NCBI GenBank assembly: GCA_033782935.1
Contig: JAWQEG010000710.1
Span: 1,426,001 to 1,490,000, forward strand
Direction of reading: 5' to 3'
Length of the DNA stretch: 64,000 bases
Source: Petrolisthes cinctipes
Taxonomy: Eukaryota > Arthropoda > Malacostraca > Decapoda > Porcellanidae
Within the stretch, counting starts at the first letter, position 1; every line of letters begins with the position of its first letter. A program made the translations under genes and the position numbers. Under the pieces are notes generated by a model. It was given only the letters and a program-made list of their open reading frames with translations. It was not told the origin of the DNA and made no database searches. Below, one piece after another: positions 1 through 9,498 of the stretch.

Positions 1-187
1 TAAAAGTCCCAGTAGTGCTATTAAAATGTGTCACATCTCCCGTATTTAAAACCCCTAATCCTTCATCCTCAATAAAAGAAGCCAATAAAACACCCCTGGG
101 ATTGACCGAACTGTCACCCCACAGAAGGACACAATTCCACTGAAGGACCTTGAACGGTGTTTCTTTAGTACTGATTTTTGGGAAGCC
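1..187 (-). pseudogene. LINE ORF2 endonuclease fragment, internally deleted
   Basis: Reading the minus strand leftward from about 187, an open frame shows KVLQWNC, the usual start of an exonuclease-endonuclease-phosphatase domain in Jockey-type non-LTR retrotransposons. It passes directly, in the same frame, to LLWGDSSVNPRG, ASFIEDEGLGVLNTGD and THFNSTTGTF. Those later blocks belong well inside the domain, after the catalytic GDFN-type motif. The N-terminal half, including its metal-binding residues, is therefore missing between about 133 and 121. A stop lies just upstream at 188-190 and there is no ATG after it. The frame overlaps the end of ORF1 and is cut by the window edge, so the reverse transcriptase domain is not visible. 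The intact enzyme nicks target DNA; this copy cannot. Family recognition is by motif memory, not a search. Confidence 0.72.
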
Positions 188-2190
188 TCACGGAGGTACT
201 TCCCACTACCACCTCGACCTGAGGGTTTACTCAAACAATAAGATTTGTCTAATCCTAGGCCACTAGAAGAAGAGCGAACCCGAGGAGTAGTATGTGGGGC
301 AGTAATTGGGACCCGTAGACGAGTCCCTGAAGCATCTGATATGTTAGAAGATGAAGGTATATGAGCTGGGATATTCTTTGAAACAATTACATTGGTTTTG
401 TCCTGTACAGCAGTGGTATCACTGACACAGGCAGATACATCAACATCCATAATACAGGTGGTAGAATCACTCCGCTGCTCAAGCGGAAGAGAAACTGAAT
501 CTTTTGAAGTAACAACATCCGTGGCATCCACATTAACTTCACGCCCCTCTGATGATCCCGAAGGAAGCTTGCGAGGAGGAACTTCTGTTGAATCAAGAGA
601 TTCATCAGACCCACGAGAACGCTTCTTGTGAAATTGAGAGTAAACTATGGATGAGTCCACAGAGATGGTTGCCTTACAAGGTGGAATATCTATAGAGTCA
701 AGTGCCTCAGAGGAACCACGAAGGCATCTCTGTGGCAGTTTAGGTGACTTAAGTTTCCTTTTTGGAGAGCGTGTGGCAGCGTGAGCCTCTACCACATGGA
801 CACCTTTAGCTAAAATCTGAGAATTGTCATCAGTTGAAGGTTTAACAGAATGAGAGTCTGATAAAGTTTCCAAGACAGAGAAACTATTATGTAGAGTAAC
901 CTTAGAAACATTCTCACTTGAGCAAAAAGCAGAAAGCAGCTGCCTCTTGAGAGGGTTGAGAGGGCGCTGCAACCAATTTAGGGCGAAGGGAGGAGGCGTA
1001 TGTCTTCACACCACCATCCTTCTCTCGCCTGAAGTTGAGTTGCCGTCTGGCACTACCTATGCTAATGAATTGAATATTAGCCAAGTGGAGGATATCCTGC
1101 TCAAGGAGGTACATCTTACAATGGCGAGAACGCAAGGGGTGAGCATCTCTGCATTAAAAGCAGTAACTCTCTGACCGACACTCAGAAGTAAGATGTGAGT
1201 CAAGAGCAGAACAATTACCACACCGGGAACGGTTGTTGCAGTTCCTCCTCCCATGACCAAACTCATTACAACAAAAACACTGTAGGGGATGCTCAACAAA
1301 AGGCTTCACCTCAAATGAGGTGGGGTTAATGTTAATGCGATCTGGGATATGCGAGCCATAGAAAGTGAGGATGATCATATTTTTACTGCCTTTCATCTTC
1401 GTTACCCGTTGGACACTGTCTGGGCACATAGCGAGAATGTCCTCTTCAGAGAATTCATACAGGTCCTCATTATATATACGCCCCTTGCTATAATTAAATG
1501 TTCGATGTGGTTTAATAGATTCAAACATGCTATCAGAAGGACAGGGGAGATTGAGGAGCATCATGGCCTGTGTAAGATCTTTGGCTCTGATTAAAATGCC
1601 CGTACTATATTTCTTTATGTGGCCCATTGGTAATAATCCAATTTCTTTCTCCAGATACTGGGAAGCATGGATAAGGTTACCACATCCCTCCCTGTAGTAA
1701 GCCACAAACCAAAAGGGTGTAGGAACCCGACATTCCTTTGGGACATACTCTACAGAGTCATCAAATATATTAGGGCAGTAGTCATTGTCACTGTCAACTA
1801 CATTGGTGGACCGCATCATCTGAACTTTACAATGAGTATCCCCCACCGTTAGAGAATCTTTTGCCTCAAATGCTGCTTTGGCAGCAGCATTTGTATTGAA
1901 AGTAATATAGCACTGATTAGACCTACAATCACTGTCATATGTGATTCGGATTCGAAGAACTACTCCAAAACACTTAAAAATGGAGTGGATAGCGCCATAG
2001 GAAAAGGATGCAAGTACATTCGTTAACATTAACGTGTCCAAATCGCTAACAGGTTCTTCGACACAACACCCAACCTGCTAGGTCTAGTCTTATTTGCAGC
2101 TTTCTGCATATTACCACTACCAGAGAGTGACGTCTCGAGGGCCTGGTCGACCACCGCTCGAGGAAGAGATTGGGGCTTTTCTTTATCCAT
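55..2190 (-). pseudogene. LINE ORF1 (gag-like nucleic-acid-binding protein), decayed
   Basis: This is the RNA-binding ORF1 protein of a Jockey-like LINE, which normally coats the element RNA. The likely ATG is 2190-2188 (MDKEKPQS). The frame changes between about 2080 and 2029, then runs as an RRM-like segment (about 2030-1800; FKCFGVVLRIRITYD, CYITF). Two zinc knuckles follow: CX2CX4HX4C at 1279-1238 and CX2CX5HX4C at 1222-1178. A TAA at 1154-1156 interrupts a third Cys/His cluster, and the same frame continues beyond it (HCKMYLLEQDILHLANIQF). A second frame change lies between about 975 and 914. The C-terminal part (972-55) is a Ser/Lys/Asp-rich, probably disordered linker ending in TAG at 55-57. 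Two frame changes and one stop make it a pseudogene. It lies head to tail with the ORF2 fragment. The clade is inferred from domain order only. Confidence 0.78.
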
Positions 2191-2640
2191 ATATCATTGA
2201 TTTGATATTTTTGGCCCCAGGAGCCAAGAGCTACTACCTACCGGGCAGATGAGGGGACCGAGCGCTGGTCGCTGTGGGCGACCACTGGGCCACTCGTTTT
2301 AAAAAGCAGCCCCAATGGCTCGAAAGTTTGCCCACGATGGTGCTGAGACCCCCTTCCCCAACATCTCCCGGCCCAGACACCCAACCATCCAACATAGGAC
2401 AGCCCCTAGAGGGCAGTCCCTATGGAGGGCAGCGCTGTTGGCCCATACTGGCAGCCTAATGCATGGGAACCATTTAGTCTGGTCTCTCACTGGCGACCTT
2501 ACTAGCATGGGAAGCCCTCTCTCCCCGAAATCGGGGCAGAGGAGGGGCCGGAGCCACCTCTAGTCTAGCTCGCTAGGTCTCAGAGACACACAAGCCCCCC
2601 TACCATGTCAAGGCGGTTCCCGTTGGGGGGGATCAGAGAC
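2191..2640. other. GC-richer non-coding segment, possible LINE 5' untranslated region
   Basis: This stretch lies upstream of ORF1 on the element's strand and is clearly more GC-rich than its surroundings. It includes a 7-bp inverted repeat (TGGTCGC at 2266-2272, GCGACCA at 2278-2284). Short open frames occur in several phases but show no domain or biased composition. Position suggests the 5' untranslated region and internal promoter of the LINE, but I see no target-site duplication that fixes the element's end. Confidence 0.3.
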
Positions 2641-2840
2641 TGGAGATGGAGGAAATCAAGGAGACCATTGAAGAAATATTCTTCCAACCCTTCCTCCACA
2701 GTTACTGGAGGAAGTGTGTGAACACCTTATCAGCATTGGTGTAGAAACTGTTAATGATATTCACTATGTGAAGGCATCCCATCTTACACCCATGTAGAAA
2801 GAGATTCAAGCAAGTAAACTTATTGATAAATGGAAACAAG

Positions 2841-3334
2841 GTACAGTATAATGCATGCCATATTTTTTTAAGATTAGTTTACCTTACTGTACAGTTCTTG
2901 CCTGCATTTAAGACTCAGGTAATATTCTATATTAGCTTATGAGTTGTGTCCTAGCAAACTTGGCCAATCTATTTTTTTTTTTTACAGTACCGGTACAGTA
3001 CTGTATATTCAGACACTTGATGTGGGTTGTCATTTAACTGCAGGTCCAATTAAAACAGAGTATCACTGTTGCTTGTTATGTAACTTATTGTTCCCATGTA
3101 CCCACAAAATACTTATACATCATCTTTTTGATGAAATGTTGTCTCATTTTCTTCTCAATTATGTTTCTTATAAATTAACTCATACAAAAATGGAATGCAG
3201 GAAGGGAGAAGTGAAGGAAGGAAGCATTGTGTGAATTATGTACAGTGTTGTGGATGGGCATGTTATTGCATATGGGCTTAAGTACTATGCATAATCAACA
3301 CCAACATTTTTTATTGGTTCTTTTAATATTTCAG
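2841..3334 (+). other. putative intron of the SAM-like gene
   Basis: It is bounded by GT at 2841-2842 (AAG/gtacag) and AG at 3333-3334 (tttaatatttcag). Splicing it out joins the two coding blocks in phase 1 with no frame change. The interior is AT-rich, with a T run near 2971-2982 and short palindromes such as TACCGGTA and CAGTACTG. Confidence 0.55.
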
Positions 3335-3354
3335 TGGCACCGGCATCACATGAA

Positions 3355-3792
3355 TTATCACACTCATCACAGGAACTATCACACTCATCACATGAATTAT
3401 CACACTCATCACAGGAAGATACACACTCATCACAGGAAGATACACACTCATCACAGGAATTATCACACTCATCACAGGAAGATGCACACTCATCACAGCA
3501 AGATACACACTCATCACAGGAATTATCACACTCATCACAGGAAGATACACACTCATCACAGGAAGATGCACACTCATCACAGGAAGATACACACTCATCA
3601 CAGGAATTATCACACTCATCACAGGAAGATACACACTCACCACAGGAAGATACACACTCATCACAGGAAGATGCACACTCATCACAGGAAGATATACAAT
3701 CATCACAGGAAGATATACAATCATCACAGGAAGATACACACTCACCACAGGAAGATACACACTCATCACAGGAAGATACACACTCAATTCAG
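3355..3792 (+). repeat. 21-bp coding minisatellite (heptapeptide repeat)
   Basis: About 21 tandem copies of a 21-bp unit encode heptads LSHSSQE, DTHSSQE, DAHSSQE and DIQSSQE, the last copy being partial. Because the unit is a multiple of three, the array is open in more than one frame on both strands; only the Ser/His/Gln/acidic frame joins the flanking exon in phase. Copies differ by scattered substitutions, so the array is not brand new. It forms a hydrophilic linker between the SAM-like and C-terminal blocks. Confidence 0.85.
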
Positions 3793-4342
3793 CCACCTGT
3801 TTCAGCTCTAGATGATGGAGAAATCAGTGCCAAGCTACAACCAATCACATTGGGCTGAAGATTATACAATACCCTGGAAAAGATTTTCAAAGACAAATTT
3901 GCTCGTTTCCTTAGAAAAAGGACAGAGACTTAAGCCTTCTGCTAGAAGAGAGATGGTGAGAGTGTTGGTGGATGATATATCAAAAATCTCAGAAAGACCA
4001 GGGAAGAAATCACTGGCAGTAATTGCTGAGAGAATTGTTAAAACTTATCCGGCATCGTTTTTAGATGAAATTGATGGAACACTTGTTGGAACAGGTTTTG
4101 ACTCTTTATTTAAACAGTTAATGGCAAGGTTTGATAATATAAATAGAGGGCCTAATAGTAATTCAATCAAAAGAAAAGTAAACTGTTCCCATGAAAATGA
4201 AGAAATAGACACTGAGGGAGCTGGTCTAATCAGAAGAGTACAGGTGTGTTTTAATGATAAATATAGGTGTATTAATTATATGCCCAAAGATGATCCGGAT
4301 GGGGAATCTGAAACAACACAAGAAGACAGGAAAACTTACTGA

Positions 4343-4496
4343 ATAATTACTGAAAACATTACTGAATAATGAGAGTTTGGAGGACTACATTGACTCCAAA
4401 TTGACCACAAAAGGTTGATTTCCTTAAGGTGGCATATAGCACATTGTTATGGGTGATAAATTTAGAGCAATGATTTCTCCAAACTATTCCAGATAT
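4343..4496. other. 3' flank of the SAM-like gene
   Basis: It begins with a short local repetition of ACTGAATAAT and a trace of former coding sequence (ESLEDYIDSKL in a third frame at about 4370-4405). No polyadenylation signal was identified with confidence. Confidence 0.35.
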
Positions 4497-4640
4497 TGTA
4501 TCAATATTTCTGCCTTTATTAAATTGAATATTGTATGAATATTTCTGCTTTAAATTAAATGGAATAGTGCATGAATATTTCTGCTTTAAATTAAATTGAA
4601 TATTGTATAAATATTTCTGCTTTAAACTGAATATTGTATG
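4497..4640. repeat. 36-bp AT-rich tandem repeat, about four degenerate copies
   Basis: The core TGAATATTTCTGCTTTAAA recurs at about 36-bp spacing. Intermediate copies differ at a few positions and the outer copies are degenerate. It explains the repetitive open frame on the minus strand, which I do not regard as a gene. Confidence 0.75.
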
Positions 4641-4717
4641 AACGTGATATAAGTTGTTAATGTCAAACATCCCTAAGTTTGATATACCGTAGGTCTTACC
4701 TTGTGCAACTCCGTATA

Positions 4718-4870
4718 GGCTGTTCAGGTTAGGTCTTGGTAGTCTGCTATGGTTAGGTCCCGCTAGTCTGCAATGGTCCAGATTAGGTTAGATTGGGTTG
4801 GGTCGGGTTGGGTTTGGTTTGGTTGGGGTGGGTTAGGTTGGATTAGATTATGTTAGGTTAGGTTAGGTAT
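4718..4870. repeat. degenerate TTAGG-like repeat tract
   Basis: Repeats of GGTTAGGTTAGG and variants (GGTTGGG, GGTTTGG, GGTTAGAT) end in three clean units at about 4853-4868. TTAGG is the common arthropod telomere unit. The degeneracy and internal position suggest an interstitial or transposon-derived tract rather than a real telomere. Confidence 0.65.
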
Positions 4871-5410
4871 GTATGGCTAAAAACAGGACATTTGCACAAT
4901 AAATGGATGTAAAAATTGAACTAATCACTTGAAAAAAATTGAACTAATCACTTGAAAAAATCTTAGAAAAGCAATATTTTGTCTGAAAATTTCACACGTG
5001 TAGCTCAAAAAATGTACCCAATTTTTTAATTACAAAAAAAAACATTGTATAGACAAGGGAAACCATTATGAAATATGAGTAATAAAAACATCCGGTAATT
5101 ATCTAATCTATTGCCATTTTCTATTACAATATTTTTATCTTCTTTATTCACAAATTCATAACATTCTAAAACACTTTTATTCGGAAATGCCCCATTTCCA
5201 AGTTAGGTCATATTCAAATTTTGAAATTAGTATGACCTTACATGACATAATTAGGGGAAACCACAATCTGACTCAGCTCCTTTTTACTGTAGAGGCAAAA
5301 GCTACATTACCATCGTATTCCTCGTGTGTTTTTACGTATAATAACCAATTTTCATTGAAATCGTACATCAAATATTATTTTTCCCAATTTTTTTCACCAA
5401 CTGAGGGAAA
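4871..5410. other. AT-rich intergenic stretch with a dispersed repeat
   Basis: It contains a direct duplication of about 22 bp (TTGAACTAATCACTTGAAAA, at about 4912-4957). At about 5145-5232 there is a segment related to 9850-9955; the shared blocks include ATTTCCAAG, CATATTCAAAT and a trailing AAATTAG. The open frame starting at 5187 has no recognisable domain. Confidence 0.45.
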
Positions 5411-5432
5411 TTTTTTTTTTTTTTTTTTTTTT
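5411..5432. repeat. poly(T) tract, possible poly(A) tail on the minus strand
   Basis: An uninterrupted run of 22 T is followed by CAG. It could be the tail of a minus-strand retrocopy whose body lies at 5433-5800, or simply a homopolymer. The minus-strand frames above it (5394-5797) show nothing I recognise. Confidence 0.4.
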
Positions 5433-6271
5433 CAGAACTTCCTCATACTTTATGTGGACACTCTCCTTAGATACAGCAACACTGTCATGAGCCAAGAACC
5501 CCATATCACTGCTACAAATGGGAAATTGAAATCGCTTGAAAAGGGAGATAAAATTCCTGAGATGAAAAAATTCCTCAAAAATAGGGTAATCATTTATCAA
5601 GGAAATGGAAACAACAAAATATGCTCATATATACGTGTATCACTTGTGAAAAGCTTCATGAACATGACATAAACACTGTTCGAGCTGTTATCAATTGCAC
5701 CTGAAAAAGTGGGTCCTGAGAAAACTGCGAATTTGTGATATAGGAAAGTTGGGCAGTCTAAAATAGTATCCCCCGTTTCCTTTACGTACTCTATCATATC
5801 TCAAGTATAGAGAATATGTCTGATGTATGGTAAACTATTATTTTTGCATATATAACTACGAGAATCTTAATTCCTCGTTCATCACTGACATATACCAGCA
5901 CAGTATGATACATATAACGATATATTATGATATATTATGCTATATAGCAAAATATTATGATGCATTATGAATAATAAACAGTTCATATGATGGACTGAGA
6001 AGGGAGAATGAGATTTGAGATGGGTATGGGAGGTCTTATTGAATTTGTGTGTGTGTGTGCCTACACTGCAATTATTTGTATGATCATTCACTTATTCATT
6101 ATTTATTTGTTTATTTACCTATATAATTAGCCTTTACCGACAAGTGTAACTTGTCTCACCCCTGGGGGATTATGGAAGTAGCTGACTCAACGAAAAGGGG
6201 TTTATTTTTACCAGGGATTGGCTCTTCCCTTTCCTCCTCAGCTACTTCTACCCTTTTACTCACGTCCTTGC
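5433..6271. other. intergenic, no gene recognised
   Basis: AT-rich sequence with short ATATTATG repeats at about 5905-5970 and a small (GT)n run at 6046-6058. A perfect 7-bp inverted repeat, GACAAGTGTAACTTGTC, lies at 6139-6155. It includes the 3' flank of the Mutator-like transposase; I could not identify a terminal inverted repeat. Confidence 0.4.
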
Positions 6272-8137
6272 TTAGAAGGCTCCTGCTTCATATGTGGTGC
6301 CTTCTTTGATGACTTTCTTTGCTTCTTCTTCCATTGCCTTTCGTTTCTTTGATCATCTTTCTTCCTTCTTTTCTTGGCGGCTTTCAAACAATTTGTGTTT
6401 TTTCACGTCCTGCCCTGTTCCAATTTTCTTCCCTATTTTTCCAGAAGACACAAGGCCTCCAGAACGCGCAAATCCAAAGTTGAACTCAGTTATGGCCTTA
6501 GCACACAGGTAATGCACCCTCTCCTTTTGATAAAACACAGCTTTAGAGCACTTGCTCCATATGACTGAATTCAGGCATTCATTGGCATTCTGTGTTCGTC
6601 CAGTGCACCTTGACAAGAGTTCATCTGTGCTGTACTTTCTCATTATGTCGTACAGGTCACCCTTGAGATCTTGGCGTATTGGGTAGTGAATTTGCTGGTC
6701 ATGGCTTCCAGTAGGCTTTCCTTCAGCTCGAGCTTTGTTGAAGAAGCACCAGGAATCAACTTTTTCTGGGCACATCTCGTGGCAAGGATCGTCATCGGTG
6801 CTACAACAGTGTTCAATTATTGCAAAAATTGCCTTTTTCATCTTTTCCACATCATCCAGGTTACGAATTATGGCATACCTGTAAAAATCCTGGATTTTCC
6901 CTAAAGTAACCTGGGTCAGGGATCCTCTTCTCCTCCCTCCAACACCTTCTCCTTTCCTACTCTTTTCTTGTACATAGTCTCTCAATGCCTTCCCAACTCT
7001 CTTTGCAACTTGATTGATGCATTCGTCTTTGCGAATTTCCACATCTCCATACACTTTTTCTTTCACTACAGATGAGTAGGCCTTCGAGTCACCATCTGAA
7101 ATTACAGTGGTATATCGAAAGTTACATTTTTCCACTGACCTTTTCCACAGTTTCATCCAACCCTCTGTCTCCATTGCAGGAGAACTTCCATCAAAGTTTT
7201 TTACGCACTGTGGCTGATGTGCAGCATACCAGTCACCTTCTGTTTTTTTTATTTTTCTCACATATTCTGCAGTATTTACTCAATACTTCATAGTCCACAA
7301 CAAGTCCTGTGTCAAAGTGTATGACTGGTACCACACAAAACATTGCTCAAACCCTTTCTTTGACCAGGAACCATCACATGTCACTGTTATATTCTTCACT
7401 TCAGGAGAACCTGGTTGTTCATTTTCAAGATATTCATGGACGAGTTCCCGTGCTCGTCTCAAACTCACTTCACCATCTTGGATTCCTTTTGCCTCAATTT
7501 CTCGGGCAATGTAAAAGAACCTGGTACTTGACATTATTTTCATCTCGAACACTTTTTCCATGTCCTCAAGTGTTTTATAGCCATTGTTTTCTAGGCCAAA
7601 TTCTACGAACTTCATATTCACATCATACTTGCCCTGTGGTTCGTACCTGAAGGAGGTCCAGGCAACAGACGTCTCGCCACACACACTACACTCGCACACG
7701 ATTTTGTTCGCTGCACCAAGTCGCCTTCCTACACTGGGGATACCCAATGAAACATTTCTACACTTTTCACATTTTTATTTGAAATTTTGGAACAATTTTC
7801 TCTTCGAAATCATGACATATTCGTCTTTCACTCTGTCAAGAGGAACAGCGATACTTTCTCGCAGCTGTCTCTTCACAGCGGCTGGTGACACTTGGGTTGT
7901 CCCCTCCTCTTGTGGTTGTGGTTGCTCCCCCGATGGTCCTGGTTGTGGCTGGGGTTGTGGTTGCCCCCCCGATGGTCCTGGTTGTGGCTGGGGTTGTGGT
8001 TGCTCCCCTGATGGTCCTGGTTGTTGCTGGGGTTGTGGTTGCTCCCCTGCTATTTCTGCAATAGCAGCCAGGGCCTTCTCCTTCTTCTTCCTCGCTATAT
8101 CAGCCATCTTTCTTCTAAGCTTTGACTTGGGTCCCAT
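6272..8137 (-). pseudogene. Mutator-like (MULE-type) transposase pseudogene
   Basis: The minus-strand reading starts at ATG 8137-8135 (MGPKSKLRRKMADIARKKK, basic), followed by a Gln/Pro/Gly repeat. Two CXXC pairs (KCEKC near 7770; CSVC near 7685) suggest a zinc-binding segment. VTCDGSW (Asp at 7375-7373) and VISDGDSK in the next block match the conserved acidic motifs of animal Mutator-like transposases. KDECINQVAKRVGKALRDY, then STDDDPCHEMCPEKVDSWCF and GRTQNANECLNSVIW follow in family order. Breaks are an in-frame TAA at 7775-7777, a frame change near 7338-7346, another in an A-rich run near 7240-7262, and an in-frame TGA at 6353-6355. After that TGA the same frame continues to TAA 6272-6274 (ending TYEAGAF). 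Four lesions mean it is inactive. No terminal inverted repeats were found. Confidence 0.85.
7910..8044 (-). repeat. 36-bp coding repeat (Gln-Pro/Gly-Pro-Ser-Gly)
   Basis: Three copies and part of a fourth of a 36-bp unit in the transposase N-terminal region encode QPQPQPQPGPSG with small changes. It is presumably a flexible linker. Confidence 0.85.
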
Positions 8138-8559
8138 CTTGAGAAAAAGATTGCTTGCTTGCTTGATTTGAGCTCGTACAATAATACTCGACAGAGTCTG
8201 GAGTAAAAGTGAAGGAAAGTGGTAGTGGTAGGATGCGCTGTTTATGGTCGCGTTCTGAATCCTTTGAGACAACTTGAGGGTAAAGGCTAATTTCATTTTA
8301 CATTTCTGTTTTTTTCCTTTTATCATTCACAGTGAGTTTCATATAGAGTATTGTACATAAAAAAAACACACACACACATATATATGTGTATTTGTATATG
8401 GGTTTGTTATATAGTCTACGACTGTTCAGAAAATGAATAGAGTGTGTATTGAAGACATCTACGTATAATTTGAATGCAGCCAGGCCAGGGGTAGGCCTCC
8501 TTATCAGCAGTGGTTGACCGTGTGAAGAAGGGTCGCGATATGGGTAGTGAACAAGGTTG
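8138..8559. other. upstream flank of the transposase
   Basis: It holds short GCTT repeats near 8153-8166 and a small (CA)n then (TA)n run at about 8366-8388. No promoter or inverted terminal repeat is convincing. Confidence 0.4.
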
Positions 8560-9498
8560 GAGGTTATGGGGTTGGGGATTGGGAGTTAGGGGGAGAGAGT
8601 TATGGGGTGGGGGTTATGGGACTGGGGGTTATGTGGTTGGGGTTTATGGGGTGGGGTTTGGGATTGGGGGTTATGTGGTTGGGGATATGGGGTGGGGTTT
8701 GGGATTGGGGGTTATGGGTTGGGGGCTATGGGGTGGGGGTTATGGGGTGGGGTTTATGGGGTGGGGATCAGGGTTGAGGGTTATGGGGTGGGGGTTATGG
8801 GGTGGGGTTTATGGGGTTGGGGGTTATGGATTGGGGGTTTATGGGGTGGGGGTTATGGGGTTGGTGGTTATGGGTTGGGGGTTATGAGGTGGGGGTTATG
8901 GGGTGGGGGTTATGGGATGGGGGTTATAGGATGGGGGTTGTGGGGTGGGGGTTATGGGGTTGGGAGTTGTGGGGTGGGGGTTATGGGGTTGGGGGTTGTG
9001 GGGTGGGGTTCATGGGGTTGGGGTTTATGGGGTGGGGGTTATGGGGTGGGGGTTATGGGGTGGGGATTATGGGGTGGGGGTTGTGGGGTGGGTGTTATGG
9101 GATGGTGGTTGTGGGGTGTGGATTGTGGGGTGGGGGTTGTGGGGTGGGGGTTATGGGGTTGGGGGTTGTGCGGTGGGGGTTGTGGGGTGGGGGTTGTGGA
9201 GTGGGGGTTATGGGGTTGGGGGTTGTGGGGTGGGGTTTATGGGGTGGGTGTTATGGGGTGGGGGTTATGGGATGGTGGTTGTGGGGTGGGGGTTGTGGGG
9301 TGGGGGTTGTGGGGTGTGGGTTATTGGGTTGGGGGTTGTGGGGTGAGGGTTGTGGGGTGGGGTGGGGGTTATGAGGTTGGGGGTTGTGGGGTGGGGGTTG
9401 TGGGGTGGGGGTTGTGGGGTGGGGATTGTGGGGTGGGGGTTTTGGGGTGGGGTTTATGGGGTTGGGGGTTGTGGGGTGGGGTTTATGGGGTTGGGGAA
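8560..9498 (+). repeat. G-rich 14-bp minisatellite, potential G-quadruplex array
   Basis: About 65 tandem copies of TTATGGGGTGGGGG with variants TTGTGGGG, GGTTGGGG and TTTATGGGG, sometimes one base longer. Nearly all G lies on the plus strand. Runs of four or five G separated by T or TTAT recur without a break for over 900 bp. Long open frames of Gly/Trp/Val/Tyr occur in all three plus frames only because no stop can be spelled by the unit. Confidence 0.9.

Larger units (their letters stand above)
2702..4342 (+). pseudogene. SAM-domain-like multi-exon gene fragment (SAMD3-like family), probably broken
   Basis: An exon at 2702-2840 follows a pyrimidine-rich CACAG acceptor. It encodes LLEEVCEHLISIGVETVNDI, then YVKASHLTPM, a TAG stop at 2795-2797, and in the same frame KEIQASKLIDKWKQ. 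This resembles a SAM-like helical domain. It ends at an AAG/gtacag donor. The next exon starts after tttcag at 3334, and the split codon (G+TG) keeps the frame. It then encodes 21 heptads of the type DTHSSQE or LSHSSQE. The frame changes between about 3812 and 3858. The following frame, to TGA at 4340-4342, carries IPWKRFS, ARREMVRVLVDDISKI, AERIVKTYPASF and DGTLVGTGFDSL. These are blocks I associate with SAMD3-like proteins of invertebrates and fish. Traces of coding (LLNNESLEDYIDSKL) follow in another frame near 4350-4410. The stop and frameshift argue for a pseudogene. The biochemical role of the family is not established here. Confidence 0.6.

Noticed and set aside
2274..2563. Overlapping open frames of 61-82 codons in the GC-richer segment
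   Set aside because: Open on both strands with no motifs; expected from low AT content. More likely LINE untranslated sequence.
3227..3811. His/Thr-rich plus-strand and Val-rich minus-strand frames over the 21-bp minisatellite
   Set aside because: Shadow frames of a repeat whose length is a multiple of three; only the SSQE frame joins the splice site in phase with the upstream exon.
4718..4870. A true telomere
   Set aside because: Degenerate units, short length and non-terminal position between other features.
5187..5672. 161-codon open frame through the poly(T) tract
   Set aside because: It needs a poly-Phe run from a homopolymer and has no recognisable domain.
6100..8520. Terminal inverted repeats of the Mutator-like element
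   Set aside because: The best hand match between flanks (ACCCCTGG near 6158 and 8488 in inverse orientation) is too short to separate from chance.
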